Made by a program: the position numbers and the translations under genes. Positions 12,348-24,800 of a stretch of DNA of 64,000 bases are shown in pieces. Under the pieces are notes generated by a model. That model did no database searches. It was given only the letters and a program-made list of their open reading frames with translations, and was not told the DNA's origin. Numbering within the stretch: the stretch's first letter is position 1; the number at the start of each line of letters is the position of its first letter. This DNA is from Lytechinus variegatus (taxonomy: Eukaryota > Echinodermata > Echinoidea > Temnopleuroida > Toxopneustidae): assembly GCF_018143015.1 (NCBI RefSeq), contig NC_054741.1, positions 39,150,510-39,214,509 on the forward strand, written 5' to 3'.

Positions 12348-12613
12348 GCCAGACAAAAGTGTTACTGTTATTAATGAAACACTCCCCAGATTTGATCTGT
12401 GGAAAAAAAATGTGTTTTAAAAATAAGGTTTTCTTAGTAATAGTGTTAGAGAACCCTGCCCCTACAAATAATTTCCCTACTACTCGTCCACCAGTACTTC
12501 GCGCTGTATAGATCAGGGCCGCTAGCTGGTAAACATATCCCGTATACTCGTCGACCGAGTCTACTCTCAAGACAGCCGAAATCTGTGCGAGACGATTTGA
12601 CTACACGACTCGG

Positions 12614-12691
12614 ATGCCACACGGTTTGCATTTAGACATTATTGCAATTGCCAAAGCCCAAAGACAAGCTGAAGCAATAAAAAAAATTGAG
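12614..12691 (+). other. Possible short coding exon upstream of CFDP1, unassigned
   Basis: An ATG opens 26 codons (MPHGLHLDIIAIAKAQRQAE, then AIKKIE) that end exactly at a usable donor, GAG followed by GTAATT, in phase 0. The composition looks protein-like, but CFDP1 exon 2 needs phase 1, so it cannot simply be spliced into CFDP1. It may be an upstream frame, a fossil of another gene or chance. Confidence 0.2.
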
Positions 12692-12795
12692 GTAATTTGG
12701 ATCTACATCAATTGCATGCAATTTTGCAGACTTAAATTAAGGACGCGAGCTTACGGAGCTTACCTTACCGTACTTTTAGAGAGCGGCCGAGGGCA

Positions 12796-12859
12796 ATGGC
12801 TGGTGTGGACAGTGATCATAGCAGTAGCTCTACTGAAGATGATGACTACGTTCCTTCTG
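12796..12859 (+). CDS. CFDP1: CFDP1 exon 1 (start)
   Basis: Encodes [20 protein letters not shown] and then S plus one base. The donor GTAAGT is ideal (phase 1). The serine- and acid-rich start ending in DDDYVPSG matches the conserved family N-terminus. The 5' UTR extent is unknown. Confidence 0.85.
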
Positions 12860-15800
12860 GTAAGTAATGCACGGGGTCGATCTCGAGGGTATCAAGCTAA
12901 ACCAGCCGATCCGGGTGTATCAAGCTAAACCAGGGCCGCTTCAGACGTTCTGCCCGCTAAGCGGACCGCTTTGCGGGCGCGGGCCGGCTGGAGCTCCCTA
13001 GGCCTAGCCTGGCTTGGGTGGTTAAGCCTAGCTAGGCTAGGCGCTTCTTCTTTCCGTGGTTGGCAACCAGTCAGGATTGACTATTTTTGCCACAGCTTTT
13101 GTTCATTTTCAGTAGCTTATATTAGCGATCGCAACGGTTTCGCGTTTAACACATTTCCTATTCTGCCAACACACAAAATTGGCAAAATTCATTGAGCCAG
13201 TGTATCAACATTTCAAATCCTTTTTTCATAAAATGTTACGATCTTTTTCTATTATATCTAAACTTCTTATTTCTAGTCAATTTACTCACATTTGCATCGC
13301 CAAAATGTTGTTTTTAAGGCCGTTTTCGAGAGCACCACCTGTCCGTCGTCGCACGATGGAAGTCGCCATTTTGGAAAATATGACTCCAGAACCGGGTTAA
13401 TCTTGCAAGTTACTTTTACTTGTTGACACCCTCTAGGGGCATCAAATAACCATGTGTTATGTATCATTAAAATCGGCAGACTTTCTTCTACAAGTTAGTG
13501 ACGATTTCATTTCAATGTCGGCAATGTTTTTCGTTACAAAAAGGAGTTTTTTGGACACTTACGGTAAATCGTGTTTCTATTTTCTTACTTCAAAGCCGTA
13601 TAAACAGAAAATTTCCCAGGGAACAGTCAAATATCAGATATAAATTAATTCTTTGAAGTGTATTTGTATCAGAAAATCTAATTTTGATATATAAGAATGT
13701 GTCGCATAGCTGCGCAAGAGGCGAATGCAAGCCCATGTTGTGCCGCCTAGAGTGTGATTTTGGTGCCATGGCTGACCGAAAGGAGTGAGTGGGCGTGGTG
13801 GCCGTGGGTGTGGTACTTGATGCATGTATGTTATTGTTAAACCCATTGAAATTAGTTGTAGGTGATAAGTTGTGCATTTGATTTCTGCATGAATTATGTG
13901 TATTGATGATAAATTAATGATAATTTCAACTTAATATTTCAAGAAAAAAAAAAGGTGGGAATTAAAGCACTTTTAATTCCAGTCTCATTTTTTTTCATGG
14001 TGTACAGGCGCAGACCATGCATTGACTGCTGCCTGGTACTGGTATTAAAATGAATAGATACATGACTATATCTATATTCTGTTGTTTTGTGTCATCATAT
14101 CAATAAGCTGTCTCATCAATTCACATGATGTACACAATAATGGGTCCCTGTTTTATTATGTTTACTAGGAGGGAGATTATTTTGTAAATGTGATTTTAAA
14201 TGTACTATAGTAGAAATTCAGATGTCAGAGACTTGCTTTTTAACTTTATATATTCCAATATATTAAATATATTCTATAATTCTAAGCAGTGGAGTACATT
14301 TCTAGCTACTGTTGCAGCTCCAGCTGTCTGATCTCGCATTCTCAGATCTGCAAACAAAAAGAGACATCATGGTAATTATACAGAATACAGAGTGAACATG
14401 GACAAACAGAAAGAAAAAAAAAATTACTTGCAAAACTTAATTTTCTACTTTTGAATGATATAAATCTTACAGATACTGGGAAGTATAGTGGGACATTCAT
14501 TTTTATTTTCTGATTAAAGTCTGTTGAGGAATGAGACCCCCAAGAGTTGATTAATTTTTTTTAACAACGCAAAGCGTTCCATGCAATTCTCTTATTCTAA
14601 TTTGTTATCTTACTATATTTTCACAAATAGAAGCTGTTTGAATAAGAAAAATATGAAGGTAACACAGCCATGCTCTACAAGATCACCTCTTGTGTTGCAT
14701 TTTAGTCAAATTAACTTTGTAACCTACATGAAAAAAGTATGGAAGTTTCTTAGATCTACAAGTACCTGTAGATCTGCCACCCAATGGGTACTTGTCTTGG
14801 GTGGCAGAAAAGTTCTGCGTATAGCGTCCCTTTAAGAGGCCATATCTTCAGTTATGGTGCTCCAATTGTAATTTGGTCTTCACCATTGAATTTGTCTTGA
14901 AAAAACCTTTCAAGTGATGTATAATTTGTCTGTATTTAAAAAAAATAAAAAAATCATGTAATATAGCTACTTATATATTTTTTCCATTCCTTTTTTCCTT
15001 CTCTCTCTTTTAATTCTTTTCTTTATTGTTATTAGGTGATCTGTCAATTGACAGATCACCTCTTGTGTTTCTACGAATTTTCTTTTTTATTTATTTCTTT
15101 ATTTATTCTTTTTATTTATTTTTCTTTTTCCACCCTTTTCTTGTTCCACCAAAATCATCAAAACTATTCAATCAATTTTCATCAAAATATTATCAATTAT
15201 GGACAGTTATCATACAATGTGTACGAAACAAGTTCAACGTCAAATGGTCATCGTGACGTCATCTACGCGCCATTTTGTAAAATCACATTATCAATCATAT
15301 CTCCATTATCAATCATCAAAAATTAACATTATTAACATCAAATTAACTTTAGATCAAGGGTCAACTGTCCATGTCATCAAACGTCATGTACAGGTCACGA
15401 CGCGCATGTACGCGCGCGTCGAAATTTTAAAATGCTCAAAATCACTTTTTGATCAAAGTAGAGTACGTTTCAGGTCATTCTAAGCATTTCAGGAATTTGC
15501 GCGCTCACAGGTTTTCGCGCGCGTTTACGCGCGTAACGTCCTTACGCAACGCACAACTGCACTTTATTTTACATCAATGCATTCTTTATAAAATTCCCAA
15601 TAATTTGATACCTTAACCGACCTTCTACGACCAGTAATAAAGGAATGCGCCTCCGTCAAAGTTTGAATTACGCGCGCAAGCGCGCGTTCACAATAGGCCA
15701 AAAATGTGCAAAAACATGCTTTTACAAAATTCTATATAACTCTTCAGATAGTCCGTTGACCCCCAAATTTTCTTTTATATTCGGATAGAATAGGACTTGT

Positions 15801-18800
15801 AGATGTGATTTCATGTCACATTTGACAATAAATTTTATCATAACGTCATCAAATTTGCGTCAGAACTAAAATTTTCCATTTTTGTTTTATGACGTTTTAA
15901 TAATTTTGGAAATATGACTATAACTCCGTAATCATTGGTCGTTTTTGGCCTGGTTTTCTACATATTGTAGCTTGTTTTATATTCTTCCAAATTATTTTAC
16001 AATCTTATCCTTTTAAGCAAGAGATCATCATAAATATTAACAATGTATAAAAGTATATCATTATGATAAAACTTGCACTTGAAAAATTCAATTTGAGGTT
16101 ATATTTCATCGTTGCCTAGAAAGTGTATGGCAGTTACTGTGGTCGAATGGTTAGTGCATCTGCCTTGTAATGCGAGGGTCCCTGGATCGAAACCCATCAG
16201 GATCTATTTTTTTTATTTATTAAGTTTTGTCTTATTTTGCGTGTAACCCCCTATAAGCCATTTTGTGTTTCATTCTGCGCATGATAAGAAGTTCATTCGT
16301 ACTAAAGTGACATGATTGTTTTATATTTAATGAGATATTAGCAACAACCTTGATGTCTTGATTTTTCTTTTGAATTGTGCGTTTCAATACACGCATAAAA
16401 ACAACAATGCGTGTACTAGCAACTGGTATTTCAGAGTTGGCCAAGTATTGTTATAAGAACATGCTGAACGCATTCCAAATACCTCCATCAGTGTTCATTG
16501 CTTTGCTTTCTATTCACTTGGTCTATGCAATTTCTCCATCCTGCTATGTAAGACATGCTTGCATAATATCTTGCAATGAAATCTACCTATCGTAATGTAA
16601 GAAATGAAAGGTCATTTGGTCATGATTGTTCATGAGGTAACCAAAACTCTAGTCTATGGATACTGATTTAAATTTTTCAAAACTGGATTCTAGATTCTTG
16701 CTTTCATCACCACTGCTCACTATTTCGTGTTATCACTTGCTAAATTTGAATTGTCATTCTTTAGAAAAGAAATTTTTTTTACAACCTTTTCTTTCAAATA
16801 ATGTCTTTCAAAAGTATTAAACATGTCCTTTCATTAATAAAACTGCTCTTAATATCATGATGCTCATATTGATCTGCATTGACATGGTGATCATTATAAA
16901 AAAATAGATCATAATCATGAGATTCACAGACAGATCACCTAATTCGTCCGTAAGACGAATTAAAATTCTAGTTTTCTTTGTCTTTTTTTTTCTTTTTCAT
17001 GTTATTTTTTTCTTTTTGTCTTCTCTTTTCTTTTTTCTTTCTTTTCTTTTTTTTCTTCTGTTTCCTTTGCTTTTCTTATTTTTCTTCCTTTTTCTCTTTT
17101 TTTAATTCTTTTTTTTTCTTTTCTCTTTTTTCCTTTTTATTTCTTTTTCTTTCCCTTCCTTTTTTTTTAGATTAATTTATTTTTCTTTTATATGCGTTCT
17201 GATTCTTGCAGCACGTTTGATTTTCTTCTGCTACAGTAAGCTGCAACAGAAAAAGCAAAAGTAAACTGGATTTGTGGCCTGATAAAACTCCAGGTTTCGG
17301 GAAACCGAAACTAAAGTATGGGATGAAAGTGCAAAAAACAAACAAAAACAAACAAAACAAAACTTGAAAATAGAACTAAACAAACCAACAAACAACGAAA
17401 ATTCTCTCTTCATCCTTATCTCCTTTCTGTCCCCCTGACGAATCGCCAAATTAAAGAAACTCGGATAATCAGCCAAGGGTAAGAAAGGAGGAGAAAAGTC
17501 TCCTTTCTTCCTCCTTATTCAGACTTTATATAGTCGTTTCGTTCTGAGAACGAAACGGACCAGTGCAGATGGGGTTTCTACCTTACTACTCTTTAAGAGA
17601 TCCATTATTTTTTGGGAGGTTGAAAGATTTGTTTCTGTAAGAAGCATTGTTGTTGTTCGTTTTGGACCTGTTTCACGCCCTAGTAGTCTCCTTGGTAGAC
17701 ACTTGGTGTTAGGAACTCAAAGGTAGAAAAAACTGCTAGGTAATTGTTTTGTTGGCAAGTTAGGTGGCTAGATGTTAGCGCTGGTGTAGCATAACTGTCT
17801 CTATTATATATTTGGGACATTCGATTAAGAAATGCTCAACTGTTTCAAATTTGTTAGGCCTACATGTATCACAAAGTCCCGTGGGGTGTATATTAAGTCT
17901 TTTTAAATCGTAGTTCAATCCTATTACACCAAAACGGAGTCTGTGGATAATGGTTTCGTGGAATCTAATTAGGGAACAAAAAAGGGAGAATTAACAGTGG
18001 GATGGTATAATTTGAGTAGGCAGTGGGATTCATTCCATCTTTTTTGCCATTCTAGATTGTATCTTTTGAAAATGAGATGTTTTATTTCTGTTAAAGATAA
18101 TTTGTTGTTGATTTCAATTTTCTGCAATGCATTTTTTGCTTTCATTTTTGCTATCTCGTTTCCACTAATACCGCAGTGGCTGGGGATCCATTCAAAGTTT
18201 ATATCTATGCCTAAATATGTTAAATTTGTTAGTAGGGTAAGAATTTCTGAGACAAAAGGTACTTCTTTTTGTTCTGATATTGCTACGAGGGAGCTTAATG
18301 AGTCACTAAATATTACTACTCCTACGTATACATCAAGATTTTCTAACCAGTTGAGGGCTAAGATAATTGCTGCTAATTCAGCTCTATATGATGAAGTATA
18401 ATCAGTGAGGCGTTTAGACTGGGAGTAATGGAAAGCTGGAACGTAAAAGGAGGCAGCACAGGCTCCAGTGACGGGTTCTTTGGATCCTGATCCAGCCTGG
18501 CAGCCGTCTGTTTCGAGGAGTTTTTAAACATTTTTTTAATTTCTCCTCGTACACATACGGCTAGCTATCATACAGCCACCATTAAGGGGGTTAACAATGC
18601 AAAATCCCCTTTAAATTGTATACAGTATGTCTTTGATGAATGATATATTTTTTTAAATATGATGCAGGCCCATATGATGTATATTATAATAATGTATATA
18701 TTACATAATGTTAATATTGTTATGCTTTTTGTCTCAGCTGCATAGCAGAGTGAGACTATACGCGCCGCTTTTTCGACGGGGGCGACAACGGCGATGGCGG

Positions 18801-21800
18801 TGGCGTCAACACCAAATCTTAAACCTAAGCTTAAGTTTTTGAAATGACAGCGTAACTTAGAAAGTATATGGACCTAGTTCATGAAACTTGGCCATTAGGT
18901 TAATCAAGTATTACTGAACATCCTGCCTGAGTTTCAGGTCACATGACCAAGGTCGAAGGTCATTTAGGGTGAATGAACTTAGATCATGTTGGGGGAATCA
19001 ACATCAAATTCTTAACCTGTGCTTAAGTTTTTGAAATGTCATAACCTAGTTTATTAAATTTGGACTTACATGTAAGATTAATCAAGTGTTACTGAACATC
19101 CTGCTTGAGTTTCACGTCACATGATCAAGGTCAAAAGTCATGTAAGGTCAATTAACTTTTGCCAAGTTGGGGGTATTTGTTAAATTACCATCATAACTTT
19201 CAAAGTCTATATATTGTAGTGTTTAAAATGTGGATATAGGGTAATCAAGTTTCACTGACAAGTTTTAGTTCACATGATCAAGGTCAAATATCAATGAACA
19301 TAGTATTGTATCATTATATGAATGGTGTTTTTTGTGAATAATCATTTGATAGTTTTAGTTTTCAAAGTCAGCACTGCTGCTATATTGAATCGCGTGATGC
19401 AGGTGAGACTGCCAGAGGCATTCCATTTGTTTTTGTTTTGTTTTGTTTTTTGGTTTTTTTTACAAAAGAGCAATTCAGTTGCTATAAACACGTAATTACA
19501 ATATTAGGGGGGGGGGGGCCTACATTGTACATTATACATTATACAAGCTCTGCTCTTTAGTTTGCCCTCCCTCCCTTTCAATTTATATTTCGATTTGATA
19601 ATTTTCTAATTTAATTTTATAATATCAATTTTGTATGTACTTCAAATGTGATTATATGTTGCTATGTCAATTGTATCATAATTGTAAATATGAAATTGAA
19701 AGTGGAAAATAAAAAAAATTGAATTGAATTGAAATTGAAAGTATTACTGAACATCCTGTCTGAGTTTCATGTCACACGACCAAGGTCAAAGGTCATTTAG
19801 GGTCAATGAACTTTGGCTGTGAACATCCTGTGCGAATTTCAGGCCGCATGACCAAGGTCAAAAGTCAATTAACTTTGGCCATGTTTTTTTTTTGGGGGGG
19901 GGTATCTGTTGAATTACCTTCATAACTCTAAGTTATATTTTCAGAATAATTTTTCATAATATAAAGATACTGGCAGATGATCACTTGACATGTATGTCAG
20001 CAGTTAATCTAGGAGATGACAGTGCTTGTCTGTATTAAAGTGATGGTCCAGGCTGAAATTATTTATATCTTAATAATAAATAGAGTCAAATTCACTGAGC
20101 AAAATGTTGAAAATTTCATCAAAATCAGAAAACAAATAACAAGGTTATTGAATTTTAAAGTTAAGCAAATATTTTGTAAAAACAGTCGTTATGAATATTC
20201 ATTAGGTAGGCTGATGATGTCACATCTCCATTTGTTCTTTTGTATTTTATTATATGAAATCAGGTTTATTAAAAAAAATTCTCCAAGAACTAGAAAAATT
20301 TTACATTTTTTAGTGCATTAGATATTTATTGCTGCAACTTATTTCATAAGGTAGACATATTATTCACACAAGTATGAAATAATGAAAAAATAATTATTTT
20401 ATGTAACATAAGAAAACAGAAAGTGGAGATGTGACATCATCAGCCCACCTAATGAAAATTCAGGACGACTGTTTTCACAAAATATTGCTGAACTTTAAAC
20501 TTCAATAACTTTATTATTTTTTATCCGATTTTGATGAAATTTTTGGCATTTTGTTCAGTGAATTCCACTCTACATGTACCGGTATGTATTAAGATATAAA
20601 TATTTTCAGCCCGGACCATCCCTTTAATAAATATCTAGTAATGAAACCGTTGTTGTGGTTCAAAGGTCAAATGTTCAAAGTTGAGTGTGTGTATATTTTT
20701 ATTTGATTTGATTTTTGCATTGATGATGAATAAGAAATATATCATACAAAGGTAATCCATACATGTATTTAACAAAACAATAATACAATAGTCATATTAT
20801 ATGTGTAAGCAATGAAAAATGAATATTAACAAAATGCATTATTCACTTGAAAGAAAATTTTATACTTGAAATGAATAGAATGCAGGAGACCCCCATCTTG
20901 GGTGATTGAGCTTGAAAATGATGGCTGCCTCATATTTGATCTGGTTATGATGGAGGCATGGATTTTTGTTGTGTGCAATTGAGTATTTCAAAAATCATTG
21001 AGATTTTGAAACAGAACCAATGTTATCAATAGGTTTTGCCGTAGAGTAGGCCTACCGTACAGAAGTGTGACATCAATTTTCACTTTTTGTCTCGCCCACC
21101 AGAGGTGAAGGGATCCAAATGTCGTCCGTCCGTTGTCCGTCACAAACCTGTAATGACACATAACTCCACAACTGTAAGTCGCTTTTCAACCAAACTTGGT
21201 TGGTACATGTAGATGGACTTAGGGGACCTGCATCATATGCTGCAGTCGGAGGTCACATGGTAAGGTCAAAGGTCATTTTCAGGTCAACGTTAAAGTTTAC
21301 ATGCAAGACTCTCTTATGACACCTAACTCCGCAACCGTAAGTCGCTTTTCAACCAAACTTGGATGGTAGATGGACTTGGGGGACCTGCATGTTATGCTGC
21401 AGTCGGAGGTCACATGGTAAGGTCAAAGGTCATTTTCAGGTCAACGTTAAAGTTTACATGCAAGACTCTCTTATGACACCTAATTCCGCAACCGTATGTC
21501 GCTTTTCAACCAAACTTGGATGACTTAGGGGACCTGCATGTTATGCTGTAGTCTGAGGTCATATGGTAAGGACAAAGGTCATTTTTAGGTCAACCTTAAA
21601 GTTTACATGCAAGACTCTCTTATGACACCTAACTCCGCAACCGTATGTCGCTTTTCAACCAAACTTCGATGATATATGGACTTAGGGGACCTGCATCATA
21701 TGCTGCAGTCGGAGATCACATGGTAAGGTCAAAGGTCATTTTCAGGTCAACGTTAAAGTTTACATGCAAGACTATCCATGTCACTTTTCAACAAAACTCG

Positions 21801-24800
21801 CAAATCACGATATTTCTGGTTATTTTCATAAGTGGGCGAGACACAAAATTGCTCTCGCCTTGTTGCATTTCAGCGTTTTTGGTATCATTATTTTGGAAGA
21901 GCATGATACCTCCACTACCCACATTTGGTGGGAATTGGTCCATGGGGCTCCATGATATGATCTCATGCATGAATACTTAATTAGCGCCATTGAAATCAGT
22001 GTATTAATGGCCTGGTGGGTGTTTCATAAAGCTGTTTGTATGTTAAGAGTGACTTTAAGAACTACTGGTGATCCTTTCTTGTGGTAAATGGTATATATTT
22101 ATTGGCAAAGGTTAAGCAATAGCATGTGAGAAAGGATCACCAGTCGTTCTAAAAGTCGCTCTTACGAACAGCTTTATGGTTCCTTACATTTAGAACCAGG
22201 CCAATAATACATTGACTTCAATTGGGCTAATTATATATTCATAATTTTTGTCTCGCCCATCAGAGGTGAAGGCGAGACTTGGGGATCCAAATGTCATCCG
22301 TCGTCTGTCGTGAGTGACCCCCCCCCCCCCCGGAAAGGAATACCCTCCAAAGTTAAACGCTTACATCCTCCCGACATTTCAGGTATATTGTATCACCAAG
22401 TGTTCATCTGTACTGACCACAGAAATGTGAGTACTAACAATACACCAATACAACAGAGGCCCTATTACAACTGGTATTGTGGCAGCAATGTCTAATGTTA
22501 CAACAATGCATTATTGAAATAAATGTTTTGACTTCACAATCCAAGAGATGTGACTGGGCGAACTGTTAGTCCTCTGTTTGGCTAACAATGCTTTTGTGCA
22601 GCCGGCACTGGAGAGCAGCTGATTAAAATGACCCATGTATCTTTCTATGTTTGGATGGAATATAAGAGGACAGTACCCATTCATGACATTACTAAGTGAA
22701 AATAAAAAAACATGGCCCAAAGAATATAGAGCACCCTCCATAGTCTGGAAACAAACAAAACCTAACAAACAAAACCTAACAAACAAACAAAACTGGGCGT
22801 TGTGGCGTGCGCCTGTAATCCAAGCTGTGGGGAAGTTACAAATTGATGGAGAGGTTCGAGCCCTGGTCACGTCTTTCGGATGGTGACGTTAAAGGTCGGT
22901 CCCAGACGTAAATAATCATATCTGATTGATACACGTCTGATAAATCTCAAATACATACATACATATGCCTCTGACATTGTGTAAAGTTCATATGACCTGG
23001 CATTTATTCATAAAGTTTTATATTATTTTGTAAAACTTTGCATCGTACACTATAGAATACATGCCTTGATAAAGACCTGGCCATAAGCACCATCTCTGGG
23101 TGTGGATTTAAGAGTTTTGTCAACAGCGTAGAAGAAAAATCACGCCAATTAAGATTATGAAAGTTTTAAAAAATCATGTAACATGATATCCAGGCAACTC
23201 ACATTCTTGTCATAGAAAATTAGTGTTTTAAAATATAGCATTCTCCTAGATCTATCTCTCCTCACCCTTTCTCTTGAAGGTGAAGATGAGAGCTTTGATG
23301 AACTAGAAGGTACAGTTGAAGAAGAAGAGAGCATCCATGAGAAAGGTGTAGGAAAACAGAAGAAGAAAGGATCAAAAGTTTCAACTAGCAGGAGGTAAGC
23401 TTGATTGAATAAAACAATTGCACTCAATGCACTATATCTATGCATTGTAGTATATCGCATGCTCTTATAAATATAAACTATAAAAACTTTTAAAAAATAT
23501 CCCTTGAATCGTTCTCACGGTATACTGTACATACATTTTGTCTCGCCCACCAGAGGTGAAGGCGAGACTTAGTGATCCAAATGTCGTCCGTCCGTCACAA
23601 ATTTAATGACACATAACTCCACAACCGTAAGTTGCTTTTCAACCAAACTTGGATGGTAGATAGACTTGGGAGACCTGCATCTTATGCTGCAGTCGGAGGT
23701 CACATGGTAAGGTCAAAGGTCATTTTCAGGTCAACGTTAAAGTTTACATGCAAGACTCTCTTATGACACCTAACTCCGCAACTGTAAGTTGCTTTTCAAC
23801 CAAACTTGGGTGGTAGATGGACTTGGGGGACCTGCATGTGATGCTGCAGTCGGAGGTCACATGGTAAGGTCAAAGGTCATTTTCAGGTCAACGTTAAAGT
23901 TTACATGCAAGACTCTCCATGACACCTAACTCCGCAACCATAAGTCACTTTTCAACAAAACTTGGATGGTAGATGTACTTAGGCGACTTGCATGTTTTGC
24001 TGCAGTGGAAGGTCACATGGTAAGGTCAAAGGTCATTTTCAGGTCAACATTAAAGTTTACGTGCAAGGCTCTTATGACAATTCTGTTGCGTGCCCTCGCA
24101 AATCACGATATTTCTGGTTATTTTCATTAGTGGGCGAGACACAAAATCGCTTTTGCCTTGTTTAATGATATGATTATATATTTTCTCTGGATGTTTTCAT
24201 TCTAGAGTAAGGTAAAATGAATTTAAGCCATGATGGATGATCATACATAGTTTTTATTTCCAACATTAGTCCTACCTTCTGTTAGAAAGTAGTCTTTGAA
24301 TCAGATTCGGGATATCTATCTAGTTTGGTTATTCTACATATTTTGTTGTGATTTCTTTCACTTGCACTTTCTGGTTTATATTTTCTTTGTTTCCAATAAG
24401 AGATAGAGAAGTGAAGGTAAATTAAAAACAACATGTTGGATATATTAAAATGGATAGTATAAAGACAAATTACCCAGTGCTACTGATTGTGCATTCCAAT
24501 GGAGACAAAAGTTTAGCTGCAACAACAACATTCATATTTTTATAATGCTTATCAAACTGAGAGAGAGAAAAAAATACAATGGGTACTGGCCATTCAGTCC
24601 TAAGTTATATATTTTCAATCTGCTATGAAGTTGCTGCCGTGGAATATATAAGTTGGTGTCATACGTAGAGGTAGGAAATTATTCTATTGAGAAATATTTG
24701 TTCCTTACGTAGTTTTTATTCTAAAAAAAATATTTGTAGAGCACAAGGTCTGTTCTATTTAAATTCAAAGTTTTCTTTTTTAATCTTCTTTTCATATTAA

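Larger units (their letters stand above)
11904..12795. promoter_or_regulatory. Candidate bidirectional promoter region, TMEM170 and CFDP1
   Basis: The interval lies between the CFDP1 start codon (12796, plus strand) and a consensus minus-strand donor GTGAGTGAAG whose GT is at 11901-11902. That donor could end a non-coding first TMEM170 exon beginning at 11903 and extending rightward. Local CpG content is higher than in the surroundings (for example 12540-12620 and 12740-12800). A hairpin element (12145-12300) and the 22-bp palindrome at 12326-12347 sit inside it. No transcript evidence, so both transcription starts are unknown. Confidence 0.3.
15035..16965. mobile_element. Candidate composite repeat bounded by GACAGATCACC motifs
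   Basis: The left edge is the 26-bp palindrome at 15035-15060. The right edge (16929-16965) repeats ACAGATCACC followed by the stem-loop TAATTCGTC-CGTAA-GACGAATTA. The interior includes a CpG-rich ACGCGCGC zone (15380-15690) and a tRNA-like block (16132-16205). No transposase or reverse transcriptase frame is seen. The unity of the block is inference from the shared edge motif. Confidence 0.35.

Noticed and set aside
12971..13195. 74-codon frame after CFDP1 exon 1
   Set aside because: Lies in intron 1 in a GC-rich patch; no family resemblance and no supporting splice sites.
16132..16205. Functional tRNA gene
   Set aside because: Box-like motifs are present, but the anticodon and acceptor stems do not pair.
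17997..18401. 134-codon plus-strand frame
   Set aside because: It is the antisense shadow of the minus-strand LINE RNase H, whose motifs are clear in the other strand.
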